Source: JANLYQ01 sp031365725
Lineage (GTDB): Bacteria; Actinomycetota; Actinomycetes; JACCUZ01
Length of the DNA stretch: 37,852 nt
Direction: 5' to 3'
Assembly (NCBI GenBank): GCA_031365725.1
Contig: JANLYQ010000103.1
Location: forward strand, 1-37,852
The first letter of the stretch is position 1, and each line of letters starts with the position of its first letter. Position numbers and translations under genes: made by a program. The notes beneath the pieces are model-generated. The model ran no database searches. It worked only from the letters and a program-made list of their open reading frames with translations, and was not told the origin of the DNA. Below are positions 1-6,869 of the stretch, one piece after another.

Positions 1-315
1 GGCTTCGGCTGGATCGATGCCAACGACGCCAGCAACAACGTCTTCTCGTTCCTGCGCATCGGCGACGACGGCTCGGTGCTCGCGTGCATCGCCAACTTCT
101 CGCCCGTGCCGCACACCGGCTACCGGCTCGGACTGCCGTACGCCGGTCGCTGGGACGAGGTGCTCAACACTGACGCCGATGCCTACACCGGCAGCGGCCT
201 GGGCAACCTCGGCGGCGTCGAAGCGGTGGACACCCCGTGGCACGGCCAACCGGCCTCCACCAGCCTGCAGGTGCCGCCTCTGGGCACGGTCTGGTTGCGG
301 TACTCGCCCTCCTGA
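1..315 (+). CDS. glgB: 1,4-alpha-glucan branching enzyme, C-terminal end (partial)
   Basis: The reading frame enters open at base 1 and ends at TGA 313-315, giving the last 104 residues. The stretch reads GFGWIDANDASNNVFSFLR, then IANFSPVPHTGYRLGLP, then GRWDEVLNTDADAYTGSG, and ends in a PPLGTVWLRY-type strand. This is the all-beta C-terminal domain of GlgB-type branching enzymes (GH13), which make alpha-1,6 branches in glycogen in the cytoplasm. The catalytic barrel lies outside the window, so activity cannot be judged here. The next gene on this strand starts more than 700 bases later, so glgB probably ends its transcription unit, and a strong inverted repeat at 461-508 may help end it. Family assignment is firm from the motif order. 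Confidence 0.9.
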   Translation, partial: GFGWIDANDASNNVFSFLRIGDDGSVLACIANFSPVPHTGYRLGLPYAGRWDEVLNTDADAYTGSGLGNLGGVEAVDTPWHGQPASTSLQVPPLGTVWLRYSPS

Positions 316-460
316 GCGCGCCACCTGTCTGACGGCGGGTACGGCGGCCACCGCAGCGGCCCAGCAGGAGGTGCAGGAGGCGCAGGAGCGCGACGGCACG
401 GCTCACGCGGAAGGTCAGACCGCCGGCTGAGCCGGGAACACGCCAGAGACGTGATCAACA

Positions 461-508
461 GCTCCCGACACGCCGTCCGCAAGCCTGACACCACGGCGTG
501 TCGGGAGC
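461..508. repeat. Perfect 16-bp inverted repeat, possible glgB terminator
   Basis: Arms GCTCCCGACACGCCGT (461-476) and ACGGCGTGTCGGGAGC (493-508) are exact reverse complements with a 16-base loop. As RNA this is a very stable hairpin 146 bases after the glgB stop. No U-run follows, so it is either a GC-only terminator or 3'-end stabiliser, or a DNA-level site. Part of the right arm (GACACCACGGCGTGT) recurs at 771-785. Confidence 0.7.
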
Positions 509-546
509 ACTCGATACTGCCGCGGCTCTGGGGTGGGGCCGGGGGG

Positions 547-588
547 CGGCTGTTGCGGCTGTTGCGGCTGTTCCGGCTGTTCCGGCTA
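547..588. repeat. 9-base tandem array (CGGCTGTTG/C)
   Basis: Four consecutive 9-base units, CGGCTGTTG twice then CGGCTGTTC twice, are followed by a partial CGGCTA. It lies in non-coding DNA between glgB and the TasA-like gene. Function unknown; it could be slippage-prone. Confidence 0.75.
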
Positions 589-890
589 AGAGCGCTCAGC
601 AGCCGCGAGCGGCCATCCCGACACCTCCGGAGACGAAACGGCCGCCGACGTGCGCCGAATCCTCTCCGGAGGGGCGAGGAGCGGCGCGTGACGTGCCGCG
701 GCCGCCTCGTCGCGCCTTGGTGTTCCTGCGTCTCCCACGTGAGCAACAGCTCCCCACGCCGTGGGGCCACGACACCACGGCGTGTGAGCACGGCAACGCC
801 ACCCGACACGCCGGTAAACAACTGATGTGACCGATTGGCTGGTATTCGGCCGTACCTGGTCGAAATCTGTTGCCTGGTTGCTCTATGTCC

Positions 891-1042
891 TGGTGCCTTT
901 GCACCAAGCAGAGTCATCTCCGGCAGCCGGACAGTCTGGCTGCCGAGCGAGCTATGACCCACCGGCGCGTACTGGTCGCCCTTGGCCCGGTGGTGAGCGA
1001 GAGGCGAAACCGGCGCTCGGACACTCCTGAAGGAGTACACGG
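891..1042 (+). promoter_or_regulatory. Structured 5' leader of the TasA-like gene, candidate cis-regulatory RNA
   Basis: Four stems lie in series just before the start codon. Stem 1: TGGTGC 891-896 with GCACCA 901-906, loop CTTT. Stem 2: GTCAT 913-917 with ATGAC 954-958, enclosing a 7-bp hairpin GGCAGCC 922-928 / GGCTGCC 938-944. Stem 3: CCACCGG 959-965 with CCGGTGG 987-993. Stem 4: GAGCG 995-999 with CGCTC 1014-1018. The ribosome site AAGGAG (1030-1035) follows. I looked for the conserved core of c-di-GMP-I (GCAAACC, ACGCAAAGC) and did not find it, so no riboswitch class is assigned. Regulation is inferred only from the density and position of the stems. Confidence 0.45.
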
Positions 1043-1729
1043 GTGAGCAAGAACAGCATCATCAAGGCCGTCGGTTTCGTCGGCACCCTGGCCGCAGGCG
1101 CAGCCCTCGTCGGATCAGCCGTCACCGGCACCGGCGCCTACTTCACCAGCAGCAAGACCGGCACCCTGGCCGCGTCGTCGGGTCACCTGACCCTGAACAC
1201 CACGGACACCAACCTCGCCTTCTCCGACCTGATGCCGGGCGAGGACAAGACCAAGAACATCGACTTCAACACCGACAGCGAGGGCAAGTCTGATGTCTGG
1301 GTGGTCTTCGACAAGACCAGTCCGGCGTACGGCGCCTTCAGCGGAAGCAACACCGAGTACGCCGGCGGCGGCCTCGGTCGCTACGCCCACTTCGCGGTCT
1401 CCGTCAACGGCGGCCAGCCGGTGTTCGAGTCGTACAACGTCAAGAACCGCGACGCTACCGACACCACCAGTCTCGTCTGCTACGTCGACGCGAACGGCAA
1501 CGGCGGCAGCGCCGTGCGTGCCTCGAGCCCGACGGACACCCCGCCGTACTGCGGCGTCCCCGGGGCCATCCGGATCGCCCAGAACCTCTCCAACGGCGAG
1601 GGCCGCACGCTCAACGTGACGTTCGGCCTCACGGGTAGGTGGAAGGGCCAGCACGCGACTCTTGCCACCGTGCCCTTCCAGGTCGTCGCGACCCAGGCCG
1701 GCGTGCGCCCGGACGCGCTGAACTACTGA
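1043..1729 (+). CDS. TasA/camelysin-like secreted surface protein with SipW-type signal peptide
   Basis: Predicted 228-residue exported protein, probably a cell-surface or matrix-fibre subunit. GTG start at 1043 is set by AAGGAG at 1030-1035. Residues 1-33 form a SipW-dependent-type signal: short basic head MSKNSIIK, hydrophobic core of Gly/Ala/Val, then TGTGAYFTSS. The mature part is beta-rich and contains LAFSDLMPGED (about 59-69), like the conserved Leu/Met-Pro-Gly segment of TasA-family proteins. Cys146 and Cys170 could form a disulfide after export. The next gene on the same strand is a SipW-type peptidase, the expected processing enzyme. A structured leader precedes the gene and a degenerate tandem repeat follows its stop. 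The family is confident; a fibre-forming role is inferred from relatives. Confidence 0.8.
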   Translation: MSKNSIIKAVGFVGTLAAGAALVGSAVTGTGAYFTSSKTGTLAASSGHLTLNTTDTNLAFSDLMPGEDKTKNIDFNTDSEGKSDVWVVFDKTSPAYGAFSGSNTEYAGGGLGRYAHFAVSVNGGQPVFESYNVKNRDATDTTSLVCYVDANGNGGSAVRASSPTDTPPYCGVPGAIRIAQNLSNGEGRTLNVTFGLTGRWKGQHATLATVPFQVVATQAGVRPDALNY

Positions 1730-1731
1730 TC

Positions 1732-1815
1732 CACCGCGGCACCGCGGCACCGCGGTACCGCTTGCACCGCTTGCACCGGGTGAACCGCGTGCACCGCTGC
1801 ACCGCCGCACCCCTG
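1732..1815. repeat. Degenerate 8/9-base tandem array between TasA-like gene and peptidase
   Basis: About ten back-to-back units share the core ACCGC: CACCGCGG three times (1732-1755), then TACCGCTTG, CACCGCTTG, CACCGGGTG, AACCGCGTG (1756-1791), then CACCGCTG, CACCGCCG and a final CACC. It starts three bases after the TasA-like stop codon. It could be an mRNA element that sets expression of the two genes apart, or slippage-made DNA. Confidence 0.75.
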
Positions 1816-1923
1816 GGCGGGGGCCCGGCATCATCCGGGTCCCTGCCCTGCAGCATCCGCACACCTGGCTCCGCACCCGCCGACCTGCTCGCGACCGCCG
1901 ACCTGCCGGCCAAGGAAGCACCC

Positions 1924-2928
1924 ATGACTGCGACCACCACCGAGACGAGGACCGTGAGGACGACCACCGTCATCGGCCGGATCTTGGGAGCCACCTTCCT
2001 CGTGGCGCTGGTCGCGACGGCCGGAGCGGGTGCCTTCTTCTGGCACCAGGGCTACCGGCTCTACGCCGTACGGACCGGATCTATGACCCCGACCTTCCCG
2101 GCCGGCACCTTGGTCATCGACCGGCCGGCCGGTCACACCCTTCCGAGGGTCGGCAAGGTCATCACCTTCCGCGTCAACGGCGCGTTGGTGACCCACCGGG
2201 TGCACGCCGTGAAGTCGGGCGGCCTCACCACCAAGGGCGACGCCAACGACTCTCCCGACGCGTGGACCATCGGCCGCAACCTCGTCGTCGGGCAGGTGTC
2301 CACCGGCATCGCGCGCGGCGGCTACGTCCTGGTCTTCCTCCAGCAGCCGACGGGGGTGCCGTCTCTAGCCGTGTTCGCCCTCAGTGTCATCTTCGCCTGG
2401 ACCCTGTTCTTCGGCTCGTCCGCGCCCTCTCCCGCCAGCTCTGCCACCTCCGGAAAGTCCGGCTCACGGCGGCACCGGCACCGGCGATTGCGGCCGAACG
2501 GACCGACGCCGGCAGCGTTCGTCGCGGCGGCTCTCGGAGTGGCGGCGGTCGGCTCGATTGCCGGCTTCGCGTCGGCGACACAGCCGACGTCGGCCTACTT
2601 CACGAGCAGCCGCAACATCTCCATGTCGTTCACGTCTGCGTGTGGCGATGACGCCAAGCATGCACGCCGTCCCCACCCCGCCTGCGGCGAGGACGACTCA
2701 GCTGCCGGGGACAACCCGTCGACCGACCGGCTGTCCGGCAAGACCTCCACCGACGCGCCCTCGTCCGGCGCTGCCACCACCGACCCTTCGTCGGCCGTGC
2801 CTGCCTCCACCTTGCCTGCGGCGGCCGAGCCGACGCCGGTCGACACCGTGCCTGCGGCTCCAGTCACCGCCGAGCCGACACAGTCAGCTGGTGCCACTCC
2901 GGCCGCGTCAGAACAGAGCGTTGGCTAG
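1924..2928 (+). CDS. sipW: SipW-type signal peptidase I with a C-terminal SipW-like signal and Pro/Ser/Thr tail
   Basis: 334-residue membrane peptidase that should cleave the signal of the upstream TasA-like protein. ATG 1924 is chosen over longer frames because AAGGA at 1912-1916 precedes it and membrane segment 1 (about 17-38) follows. The catalytic domain has RTGSMTPTFPAG with nucleophile Ser53, VTHRV with His91 and KGDANDS with Asp106/Asp109: the Ser-His ER/SipW type, not the Ser-Lys type. A second membrane segment lies at about 145-164. Next come a basic linker RRHRHRRLR (182-190), a third hydrophobic segment (about 196-216) and PTSAYFTSSRN (221-231), which copies the AYFTSS of the TasA-like signal. 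The rest is an acidic Pro/Ser/Thr-rich tail with Cys240 and Cys254. The peptidase call is firm. That the C-terminus is itself a substrate is inference. Its last 21 bases overlap the convergent thioredoxin gene. Confidence 0.85.
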   Translation: MTATTTETRTVRTTTVIGRILGATFLVALVATAGAGAFFWHQGYRLYAVRTGSMTPTFPAGTLVIDRPAGHTLPRVGKVITFRVNGALVTHRVHAVKSGGLTTKGDANDSPDAWTIGRNLVVGQVSTGIARGGYVLVFLQQPTGVPSLAVFALSVIFAWTLFFGSSAPSPASSATSGKSGSRRHRHRRLRPNGPTPAAFVAAALGVAAVGSIAGFASATQPTSAYFTSSRNISMSFTSACGDDAKHARRPHPACGEDDSAAGDNPSTDRLSGKTSTDAPSSGAATTDPSSAVPASTLPAAAEPTPVDTVPAAPVTAEPTQSAGATPAASEQSVG

Positions 2929-3855
2929 CGCAGTCCGCGCCTTGAGGACTCGCTCGTCCTCGTTGCCGACGAGCTCGAAGAGCCCGACCAGGTGGGTGCG
3001 GGCCGATGCGCGCTCGTCGCCCGCCAACCGGCGTACGAGGTCGAGCATGCGGTCGAACGCCAGATCGGCATCGCCGTTGAGCAGGTCGAGGTCGGCGACG
3101 GCGGCCTGGGCCGACACGTCGTCGGGGGCTGCTTCCGCGGCCTGTCGAGCTGCCTGCTCGTCGACAGCAGAGGTGCGTCGCATCAGCTCGACCTGGCCGA
3201 GACCGGCCTGCGCCTCGGCGTCGCCGGGCGTTGACTCGAGCAGCGAGCGGTAGGCCGCGGCGGCCGCGTCGTAGTCGCCGCGCTCGACCGCCTCGTAGGC
3301 CTCGTCCCAGCGCGGGTCGGCGACCTCCTCGACGACGGGCTCAGCTGCGACGCCGAGGTCGACGCGACCGTTGACGCCGTTGGCCTCGGCCACCGTCAGC
3401 AGCTCGTCGAGATAGGCCCGCACCTGCGCCTCCGGGATCGCACCCTGGAAGAGCGGCACCGGCTGCCCCTTGAGCACGGCGAACACCGCCGGGATGCTCT
3501 GCACCTGGAAGGCCTGACCCAGCCGGGGGTTGGCGTCGAGATCCACCTTGGCGAGCACCCAGCGGCCACCGTCCTGCGCGGCAAGCCGCTCGAGCACCGG
3601 ACTGAGCTGCTTGCAGGGACCGCACCAGTCCGCCCAGAAGTCGATGACCACCGGCACCGTCATGGACTGGTCGACGACCGCCTGGAAGTCGGCCTCGCCG
3701 ACGTCGACGACGACCGCACCCACTGTGCTGGCGGTGGCGGGAGGTGCATTGCCCTCTCCCGGGGTCGCCGCGGCACCTGCGCGAGCAGACGGCTGCGGCT
3801 TGGCCAAGGCCGAGAGGTCGACGGCGCCATAGGGGTTGAAGCCGGACTGCGTCAT
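2908..3855 (-). CDS. Thioredoxin-fold co-chaperone with TPR-like C-terminus (YbbN/CnoX-like)
   Basis: 315 residues from ATG at 3855; a much longer frame upstream is the shadow of the mutase gene. A flexible Ala/Pro-rich head (1-45) leads into a thioredoxin domain (about 46-155) with the redox motif FWADWCGPCK, Cys78 and Cys81. Residues about 190-315 are helical, with WDEAYEAVERGDYDAAAAAYRSLL and repeated Ala/Leu heptads, as in the tetratricopeptide tail of YbbN. Such proteins hold unfolding or oxidation-prone clients in the cytoplasm and pass them to chaperones. Both active cysteines are kept, so thiol chemistry is possible. It is convergent with the peptidase gene (21-base overlap) and divergent from the DUF1003 gene, with about 50 bases between starts. 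Confidence 0.88.
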   Translation of the reverse strand: MTQSGFNPYGAVDLSALAKPQPSARAGAAATPGEGNAPPATASTVGAVVVDVGEADFQAVVDQSMTVPVVIDFWADWCGPCKQLSPVLERLAAQDGGRWVLAKVDLDANPRLGQAFQVQSIPAVFAVLKGQPVPLFQGAIPEAQVRAYLDELLTVAEANGVNGRVDLGVAAEPVVEEVADPRWDEAYEAVERGDYDAAAAAYRSLLESTPGDAEAQAGLGQVELMRRTSAVDEQAARQAAEAAPDDVSAQAAVADLDLLNGDADLAFDRMLDLVRRLAGDERASARTHLVGLFELVGNEDERVLKARTALANALF

Positions 3856-3906
3856 GGCCCCAGCGTAGTTGCCCGCCGCAGGACGGCCCCGAGGCACACT
3901 GCCCGC

Positions 3907-4389
3907 ATGACCCAGGTGCCCTCGACGTCCGACAGCCCGCTCGCGCACCGAGCACGACACGAGAGCCTGGTGTTCCGCCGGCTCCTCGGCCAGCAGGACC
4001 ACGTCGCCGACGCCATCACGCGTTTCGCCGGCAGCATGTCTTTCGTCTACCTGCACCTCGGCTGGTTCGCGCTCTGGATCGTCCTGAACGTCGGGCTGCT
4101 CGGGGCGACCGCCATCTTCGACGCCTTCCCGTTCGGGCTGCTGACCATGGTCGTGAGCCTCGAGGCCATCTTCCTGGCAACGTTCGTCATGATCAGCCAG
4201 AACCGCGAGGCGATCCGCGCCGAGGTCCGCGCGACCCTCGACTTCGAGACCAACCTCACCGCCGAGATCCTGGTGCGGGCGATCGCCACCCATGTCGGCG
4301 TCGACATGGAGACGGTCAACCAAGCTGTCCACGACGAGATCGAGCGCACCCACCAAGCCCTCGCCGACGCCAAGGCTGGTGGCGGTTAG
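3907..4389 (+). CDS. DUF1003 family membrane protein
   Basis: 160 residues. The N-terminal part HESLVFRRLLGQQDHVADAI is cytoplasmic. Two membrane helices follow, around 46-67 (SFVYLHLGWFALWIVLNVGL) and about 75-97 (GLLTMVVSLEAIFLATFVMI), then SQNREAIRAEVRATLDFETN, the signature arrangement of DUF1003. The C-terminus is a soluble helix. No biochemical role is established for the family. It is divergent from the thioredoxin-fold gene and convergent with the mutase; the two genes share the bases TTAG, so their stop codons overlap by four bases and nothing separates them. Confidence 0.88.
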   Translation: MTQVPSTSDSPLAHRARHESLVFRRLLGQQDHVADAITRFAGSMSFVYLHLGWFALWIVLNVGLLGATAIFDAFPFGLLTMVVSLEAIFLATFVMISQNREAIRAEVRATLDFETNLTAEILVRAIATHVGVDMETVNQAVHDEIERTHQALADAKAGGG

Positions 4390-6059
4390 AAGCGGGCTGG
4401 CTCGCGGTAGTCGCCCCACTCGCCGCGCAGGGCGTCGCAGATCTCGCCGAGGGTTGCCTCGGCGCGGGCGGCGTCGAGCATCGGCGGCACCAGGTTGCCG
4501 TCGCCGCGGGCGACCTCCACCATGGCCGCGAGCGCCGCGGTGACCGCCGCTTCGTCCCGCGCCGTACGACGACCAGCGAGCACCCGCACCTGCTCGCGCT
4601 CGACCTCCTGACTCACCCGCAGGACCTCCAGCGGCGTCTCGACCGACGCGGTGTGCACGTTGACACCGACGATCTTCTTCTCGCCCTTCTCCACCGCGGT
4701 CTGGTAGGCGAATGCCGCTTCGGCGATCTCGGACATGAACCAGCCGTCCTCGATGCCGCGCAGCAGGCCCGCGGTGATCGTGCCGTCGGAGCCCATCCCG
4801 CGGATGCGCGCGAAGACCGCCTCGGCCTCCGCCTCGATGCGGTCGGTCAGCGCCTCGACGTACCACGATCCGCCGAGGGGGTCCGCGACGTTGGCGACCC
4901 CGGTCTCCTCCATGATCACCTGCTGGGTGCGCAGCGCGATCTCGGCGGCCTTCTCCGACGGCAGGGCGAGCACCTCGTCCAGGGCGTTGGTGTGCAACGA
5001 GTTCGTGCCGCCCAGCACAGCCGCGAGCGCTTCGACGGCGGTGCGCACGATGTTGTTGTCCGGCTGCTGCGCGGTCAGTGACACCCCGGCCGTCTGGGTG
5101 TGGAACCGTAGCCACTGTGCCTTGTCCGACGTGGCGCCGTAGACGTCGCGCATCCACCGGGCCCAGATGCGACGGGCTGCGCGGAACTTCGCGATCTCCT
5201 CGAAGAAGTCGAGGTGGGAGTCGAAGAAGAACGACAGTCCGGGTGCGAACTCCTCGATGTCGAGGCCACGCGCCAGACCGAGCTCGACGTAGCCGAAGCC
5301 GTCGGCGAGGGTGAACGCCAGCTCCTGCGCAGCCGTCGAGCCAGCCTCCCGGATGTGATAGCCCGAGACCGACAGCGGCTTGTACGCCGGCACCTCGGTC
5401 ACGCAGTAAGCCATCAGGTCGCCGATGAGTCGCAGGTGCGGCTCCGGCGGGAACAGCCACTCCTTCTGCGCGATGTACTCCTTGAAGATGTCGGTCTGCA
5501 GGGTGCCGTTGAGCGACGACAACGGGACGCCCTGCCGCTCCGCGGCGACGAGGTACATGCAGAACACCGGGACGGCCGGGCCGCTGATCGTCATGGAGGT
5601 GGTGACCTCGCCCAGCGGGATGCCGTCGAAGAGCACGTCCATGTCGGCGGCGGAGTCGACCGCGACCCCACAGTGCCCTACCTCGCCGAGCGCCTGCGGG
5701 TCGTCGGAATCGCGTCCCATCAGGGTGGGCATGTCGAAGGCCACCGAGAGGCCGCCGCCGCCGGCGGCGAGGATCATGCGGTAGCGCTCGTTGGTCTGCG
5801 AGGCGTTGCCGAAGCCGGCGAACTGCCTGATCGTCCAGGTCCGGCCGCGGTAGCCGGTCGCATGCAGACCGCGGGTGAACGGGAACTCCCCCGGCCAGCC
5901 GATGCGCTCGAAGCCACTGACGGCGTCACCGGCAGCAGGCCCGTAGACCGGGTCGACCGGGTCGCCGGACAGGGTACTGAAGTCGGCCTCGCGCCTCCTG
6001 CTGGCGTCGTACCGCACCTGCCAACGGGCCCGACCCTGCTCGATCTCCTCAGCGTCCAC
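4386..6059 (-). CDS. icmA: Acyl-CoA mutase large subunit, isobutyryl-CoA mutase (IcmA) type
   Basis: 557 residues from GTG 6059, chosen because GAGGAG lies nine bases upstream and the start MDAEEIEQGRARW fits the family; a GTG at 6083 is possible. This is the substrate-binding barrel of the B12-dependent mutases, without a B12-binding domain, so it needs a separate small subunit that is not in the window. With this start, Phe80 (TIRQFAGFGN) stands where methylmalonyl-CoA mutase has Tyr89, and Gln198 (KEYIAQKEW) where it has Arg207. That Phe/Gln pair is the known signature of isobutyryl-CoA mutase, which interconverts isobutyryl- and n-butyryl-CoA. His235 (SGYHIREAG) is the conserved base. The match to IcmA numbering also supports the start. 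Genes of this type are often labelled methylmalonyl-CoA mutase. Confidence 0.85.
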   Translation of the reverse strand: MDAEEIEQGRARWQVRYDASRRREADFSTLSGDPVDPVYGPAAGDAVSGFERIGWPGEFPFTRGLHATGYRGRTWTIRQFAGFGNASQTNERYRMILAAGGGGLSVAFDMPTLMGRDSDDPQALGEVGHCGVAVDSAADMDVLFDGIPLGEVTTSMTISGPAVPVFCMYLVAAERQGVPLSSLNGTLQTDIFKEYIAQKEWLFPPEPHLRLIGDLMAYCVTEVPAYKPLSVSGYHIREAGSTAAQELAFTLADGFGYVELGLARGLDIEEFAPGLSFFFDSHLDFFEEIAKFRAARRIWARWMRDVYGATSDKAQWLRFHTQTAGVSLTAQQPDNNIVRTAVEALAAVLGGTNSLHTNALDEVLALPSEKAAEIALRTQQVIMEETGVANVADPLGGSWYVEALTDRIEAEAEAVFARIRGMGSDGTITAGLLRGIEDGWFMSEIAEAAFAYQTAVEKGEKKIVGVNVHTASVETPLEVLRVSQEVEREQVRVLAGRRTARDEAAVTAALAAMVEVARGDGNLVPPMLDAARAEATLGEICDALRGEWGDYREPARF

Positions 6060-6281
6060 GCGTAGGCACTCCTCGCCGGTCACGGCGGCCGGTCTGGATC
6101 CGAACCCACCTCGTGTGACACGGGATCACCGCTACGCCCACAAGATGTCATGCCGCCAGGTCTCCCGAGGGTAACCCGTCAGGGCCTACTCTCGGCACGT
6201 GGAGACGGGCGACCGGCTCCCCGCCCTCGGCGGGACCGGCTCCAGATCGAACCGAACGACGCGTTCCTGCGTCCTCGGTGC

Positions 6282-6869
6282 ATGGCCATGTGGATCGGTG
6301 CTGTCGTGACCGCGGGAGTCCCGCAGAGCAGCCCGGTCGACCCGGTCGCCGCTGTGGCAGCCGTCACGAGGACGGCCAGGGCCCGGCCCACCGCCACGAC
6401 GATAGCCCGCGAAGATGCCGCTCGGGCGTTGTGGAACGAGCAGTATGCGCCGCTGGCCGGTTGGTGTGCCGCGCTGGTCGGCGATCGCGAGGCCGCGCAC
6501 GACATCGCCTCCGAGGCTTTCGCCCGGCTGCTGTCGCGATGGCTGACCGTCAACGACCCCAAGGGATATCTCTACGTCACCGCCACCAACCTGGTGCGCG
6601 ACCGGTGGCGCCGAGACACCCGCGATCGCAAGCTGCAGGCCCGGCTCGAGCAGACGACTGCTCGATCGACGCCGGCCTGCGACCCGTGGCTGCGCGACCT
6701 GGTCGAGCGGCTGCCGGACCGGCTGCGGATGCCTGTCCTGCTGCACTACTACGCGGACATGTCGGTGGCCGAGATCGCTGCCGCACTGCACCGGCCCGAG
6801 GGCACCGTCAAGCGGATGCTGCACGACGGCCGAGCGCGCCTCGCCACCTGGATGGACGCGGACAAGTGA
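6282..6869 (+). CDS. ECF-type RNA polymerase sigma factor
   Basis: About 195 residues if it starts at ATG 6282; ATG 6288 and GTG 6306 are alternatives, none with a strong ribosome site, so the N-terminus is uncertain. Region 2 is ALWNEQYAPLAGWCAALVGD followed by DIASEAFARLLSRW, then DPKGYLYVTATNLVRDRWRR. Region 4 is VERLPDRLRMPVLLHYYADM followed by the helix-turn-helix SVAEIAAALHRPEGTVKRML. No region 3 is present, as expected for ECF factors. The TGA stop overlaps the GTG of the next gene (GTGA), so the two are translationally coupled and the partner is the likely regulator or output. It is divergent from icmA. Target promoters cannot be read from here. Confidence 0.85.
   Translation: MAMWIGAVVTAGVPQSSPVDPVAAVAAVTRTARARPTATTIAREDAARALWNEQYAPLAGWCAALVGDREAAHDIASEAFARLLSRWLTVNDPKGYLYVTATNLVRDRWRRDTRDRKLQARLEQTTARSTPACDPWLRDLVERLPDRLRMPVLLHYYADMSVAEIAAALHRPEGTVKRMLHDGRARLATWMDADK

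Larger units (their letters stand above)
316..826. other. Gene-free stretch after glgB
   Basis: No open frame here has a ribosome site, recognisable protein or normal codon pattern; the long minus-strand frame across it is compositional. The stretch holds a perfect 16-bp inverted repeat (461-508), a 9-base tandem array (547-588), a 15-bp direct repeat (487-501 and 771-785, GACACCACGGCGTGT), and a short hairpin CCCCACG-C-CGTGGGG near 752-766. Purine-rich GCAGGAG runs near 365-390 are low complexity. Confidence 0.6.

Noticed and set aside
891..1018. Assignment of the leader as a c-di-GMP-I riboswitch
   Set aside because: The conserved GCAAACC and ACGCAAAGC segments are not present, so the class is left open.
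827..1030. 67-residue plus-strand frame before the TasA-like gene
   Set aside because: It covers the stem-rich leader, has no ribosome site and ends in low-information sequence; a leader peptide cannot be excluded but is unsupported.
183..1040. Long minus-strand open frame across the gap after glgB
   Set aside because: Arg-rich composition from GC-rich DNA, no ribosome site or family motif, and it overlaps glgB and the structured leader.
3856..5460. Upstream extension of the thioredoxin frame
   Set aside because: It is the opposite-frame shadow of the DUF1003 and mutase genes; Arg/Gly-rich with no domain, while ATG 3855 gives a normal protein.
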